From Alphaproteobacteria bacterium (lineage in GTDB: Bacteria; Pseudomonadota; Alphaproteobacteria; GCA-2731375): a stretch of DNA of 6,225 bases. Positions 4,881-6,225 of the stretch are shown in pieces. Within the stretch, counting starts at the first letter, position 1; the number at the start of each line of letters is the position of its first letter. The DNA is taken from contig JANQKO010000621.1 of the NCBI GenBank assembly GCA_028281075.1, positions 1-6,225 of the forward strand, given 5' to 3'. Position numbers and translations under genes: made by a program. The notes beneath the pieces were generated by a model, which searched no databases, was not told the origin of the DNA, and saw only the letters and a list, made by a program, of their open reading frames with translations.

Positions 4881-6041
4881 ATGTCGTTCGAGCCTGTCTT
4901 CACGCCACCGACGGCCGAGGAAATCGAAACCCGCCGCGACCGCGTGCGGGCGCTGATGGACCAGCGGGGCCTCGATTACTACGTGGCGACGTGCCCCGAC
5001 AACGTCTTTTATCTCACCAACTTCGCCAACTACGTGCACGAGCGCCCGTTCATCCTGGTGCTGCCGCGCAACGGTACGCCACGCTTCGTGGTGCCGAAGC
5101 TGGAGGTGCCGCACGTGCTGAGCCGGCGGGTCGGCGAGCTGGAGATCGTGCCCTACCGGGAGTTCCCGGCGCCGGCCGGCGAGACCTGGATCGACAGCTT
5201 CACGCCGCTGTTCGGCGGCGGCGTGGTCGGCGTCGAGTCGATCTGTCCGCTGCAGGTCTACGAGGCGACACCGGGTGACCGGCGGCGGACCGACGTGGTC
5301 GACGATGCCCGCATGGTCAAGACACCGTACGAGATCGGGCGCATCGTCTATGCCTGCGAGCGGGTCAGCGAAACGCATGCCGAGCTGATGGCCATGGCCA
5401 AGCCCGGGCTGATGGCGGCCGACGCCTCGGGCACCCTGTCGCGCGCCATGTCGGGCCGGCTGCTGCAGGACGTGCCGACGGCGAACCTGCTGGCGACCTC
5501 GATCTTCGTGCTGTTCCAGCCGCCCGGCGTCTCGCACGACCCGCACAACTTCACCGACATCTTCATGGCGATGCGGGAAGGCGGGCCGCACGTGTCGCTG
5601 ATCAATTGCCGGCTGAACGGCTATGGCGCCGAGATCGAGCGGACGTTTTTCCTCGGCTCGGTGCCGGAGGCGGCGAAGCGGCCGTTCGAGACCATGATGG
5701 AGGCGCGCTATCTGGCGCTGGAGCTGGCCCGGCCCGGCGCCAACATGGGCGAGGTCGACGCGGCCGTGAACGCGGTGTTCGAGAAGGCCGGCTACGGCGG
5801 CAACCTGCTGCATCGCACCAGCCACAGCATCGGCGTCACCGGCCACGAGGCGCCGTTCCTGGCCGAGGGCTATGACCGCGAGATCGAGCCGGGCATGTTC
5901 TACACCATCGAGCCCGGTGTCTATCTGGACGGCATCGGCGGCTTCCGGCATTCGGACACGATCGTGACGACGCAAGACGGCAACCGCATCCTGACCAAGG
6001 CGCCCGACGACCTCGACGGCCTGACCCTGCCCCTTCCCTAG
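4881..6041 (+). CDS. M24 (creatinase/aminopeptidase P fold) hydrolase with most metal ligands replaced
   Basis: From the ATG at 4881 this is a 386-residue protein. It has a creatinase N-terminal domain (about 15-145; LDYYVATCPDNVFYLTNF at 31-48) and a pita-bread catalytic domain beginning at the linker VKTPYEIGRIVYACERV (146-162). In metallopeptidases of this fold the ligands are Asp, Asp, His, Glu, Glu. Aligning motifs here gives N242 (LINCRLNGYG), E251 (AEIERTFFLG), H315 (TSHSIGVTGHE), E344 (TIEPGVY) and S358 (GFRHSDTIVTT), so only His and the first Glu are kept. Pseudomonas creatinase, a metal-free amidinohydrolase, has similar changes at the Asp positions (Asn, Glu). H219 and H222 (GVSHDPHNF) lie where its catalytic His would be. 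A C-N hydrolase of a small molecule is therefore more likely than a Xaa-Pro peptidase, although many genes of this type are labelled that way. DoeA- or DddP-like roles are alternatives I cannot exclude. It is divergent from the TetR regulator. Confidence 0.88.
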   Translation: MSFEPVFTPPTAEEIETRRDRVRALMDQRGLDYYVATCPDNVFYLTNFANYVHERPFILVLPRNGTPRFVVPKLEVPHVLSRRVGELEIVPYREFPAPAGETWIDSFTPLFGGGVVGVESICPLQVYEATPGDRRRTDVVDDARMVKTPYEIGRIVYACERVSETHAELMAMAKPGLMAADASGTLSRAMSGRLLQDVPTANLLATSIFVLFQPPGVSHDPHNFTDIFMAMREGGPHVSLINCRLNGYGAEIERTFFLGSVPEAAKRPFETMMEARYLALELARPGANMGEVDAAVNAVFEKAGYGGNLLHRTSHSIGVTGHEAPFLAEGYDREIEPGMFYTIEPGVYLDGIGGFRHSDTIVTTQDGNRILTKAPDDLDGLTLPLP

Positions 6042-6107
6042 TCCGGCATACGATCAGGCTGATCAGCGCTGCCGTGAGGCCCCGTCGGCACCGGCAACCG
6101 ATGGCCG

Positions 6108-6142
6108 ATTCTTCGAGACGCGCCCTGAAGGGCACTCCTCAG
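6108..6142. repeat. Fragment of a dispersed alphaproteobacterial intergenic repeat
   Basis: The stretch attcttcgagacgc, then gccc-tgaa-gggc, then actcctcag matches the layout of a repeat I recognise from many alphaproteobacterial intergenic regions: cttcgagacgc, a variable GC-rich mini-hairpin, then ctcctcag and atgagg. Only the first arm and centre are clear here. The sequence after 6142 diverges, so this looks like a degenerate or truncated copy. Confidence 0.5.
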
Positions 6143-6179
6143 AGCGTGTGAATGAATTACTCCCGACCCAAAAGAAGCC

Positions 6180-6206
6180 GTCATGCTGGCGCAGGCCAGC
6201 ATCCAG
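6180..6206. repeat. Palindromic repeat unit in the gtcat...atccag frame
   Basis: An 8-bp stem, atgctggc/gccagcat (6183-6190 with 6195-6202), encloses the loop gcag and is framed by gtcat and atccag. This is the frame seen in the two units at 1447-1530, with a different stem and loop. Related gtcat-stem-loop-stem-atccag palindromes (for example the attcc-type repeats) are dispersed in many proteobacteria. It lies 139 bp after the M24-fold stop codon and lacks a U-run. Confidence 0.6.
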
Positions 6207-6225
6207 CGGCATCGCAACCTGTTGA

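Larger units (their letters stand above)
6042..6225. other. Non-coding tail after the M24-fold gene
   Basis: No gene with a recognisable domain or ribosome site begins here before the window ends. It contains a repeated gatcag (6052-6057, 6061-6066), the repeat fragment at 6108-6142 and the palindromic unit at 6180-6206. No canonical hairpin plus T-run terminator is visible. Confidence 0.55.

Noticed and set aside
4791..5975. Minus-strand open frame of 394 codons across the M24-fold gene
   Set aside because: It is an antisense shadow with an Arg/His-rich translation and no motif, while the plus strand shows a full two-domain creatinase fold.
6052..6071. Overlapping short palindromes (gatca-ggc-tgatc, ctgatcag, cagcgctg) just after the M24-fold stop
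   Set aside because: Stems of 4-5 bp with no T-rich tail are not enough to claim a terminator or operator.
1..6225. tRNA, rRNA, CRISPR array, insertion sequence or phage genes
   Set aside because: I looked for clover-leaf arms, regularly spaced direct repeats, transposase or integrase motifs and terminal inverted repeats with target duplications, and saw none.

Overview
The window is GC-rich and densely coded, with strong third-position G/C bias. Its intergenic gaps carry palindromic repeats of the kind scattered through many alphaproteobacterial chromosomes. This points to a soil or aquatic alphaproteobacterium, possibly of a Rhodospirillales/Rhizobiales-like lineage. That assignment is an inference from composition, repeats and gene families, because no rRNA or species marker is present.

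Layout. (1) Bases 1-1302, minus strand: a two-gene unit with a ketopantoate-reductase-like NADP-dependent dehydrogenase (370-1302) followed 47 bp later by the N-terminal third of a TauD/TfdA-type Fe(II)/2-oxoglutarate dioxygenase that runs off the left edge. A minus-strand promoter with a perfect TATAAT box lies just upstream. (2) Bases 1303-1604: a non-coding, less GC-rich gap that holds two mirror-image hairpins (1447-1530). (3) Bases 1605-1892, plus strand: a solo HigA/VapI-type antitoxin-like regulator with no HigB toxin gene beside it. (4) Bases 1935-4132, plus strand: two acyl-CoA dehydrogenase genes overlapping by ATGA. Their conserved motifs are split between the two proteins, as in heteromeric alpha2beta2 acyl-CoA dehydrogenases. 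(5) Bases 4142-4759, minus strand: a TetR-family regulator convergent with the dehydrogenases (9 bp between stops) and divergent from the next gene. (6) Bases 4760-4880: a divergent control region with a TetR-type imperfect palindrome inside a candidate promoter. (7) Bases 4881-6041, plus strand: a creatinase-fold (M24) hydrolase in which three of the five metal-ligand positions are replaced. (8) Bases 6042-6225: a non-coding tail with two more dispersed-repeat fragments.

How the genes may work together: a creatinase-like C-N hydrolase, an acyl-CoA dehydrogenase pair, a 2-oxoacid reductase-like enzyme and a TauD-type dioxygenase around one TetR regulator look like an accessory catabolic cluster for a small organic compound. 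The substrate cannot be read from the sequence. Nothing here shows an undescribed defence or mobile system. The most informative observations are the split-motif dehydrogenase pair, the metal-ligand-depleted M24 protein, the divergent TetR operator, the covarying hairpin pair and the orphan HigA.
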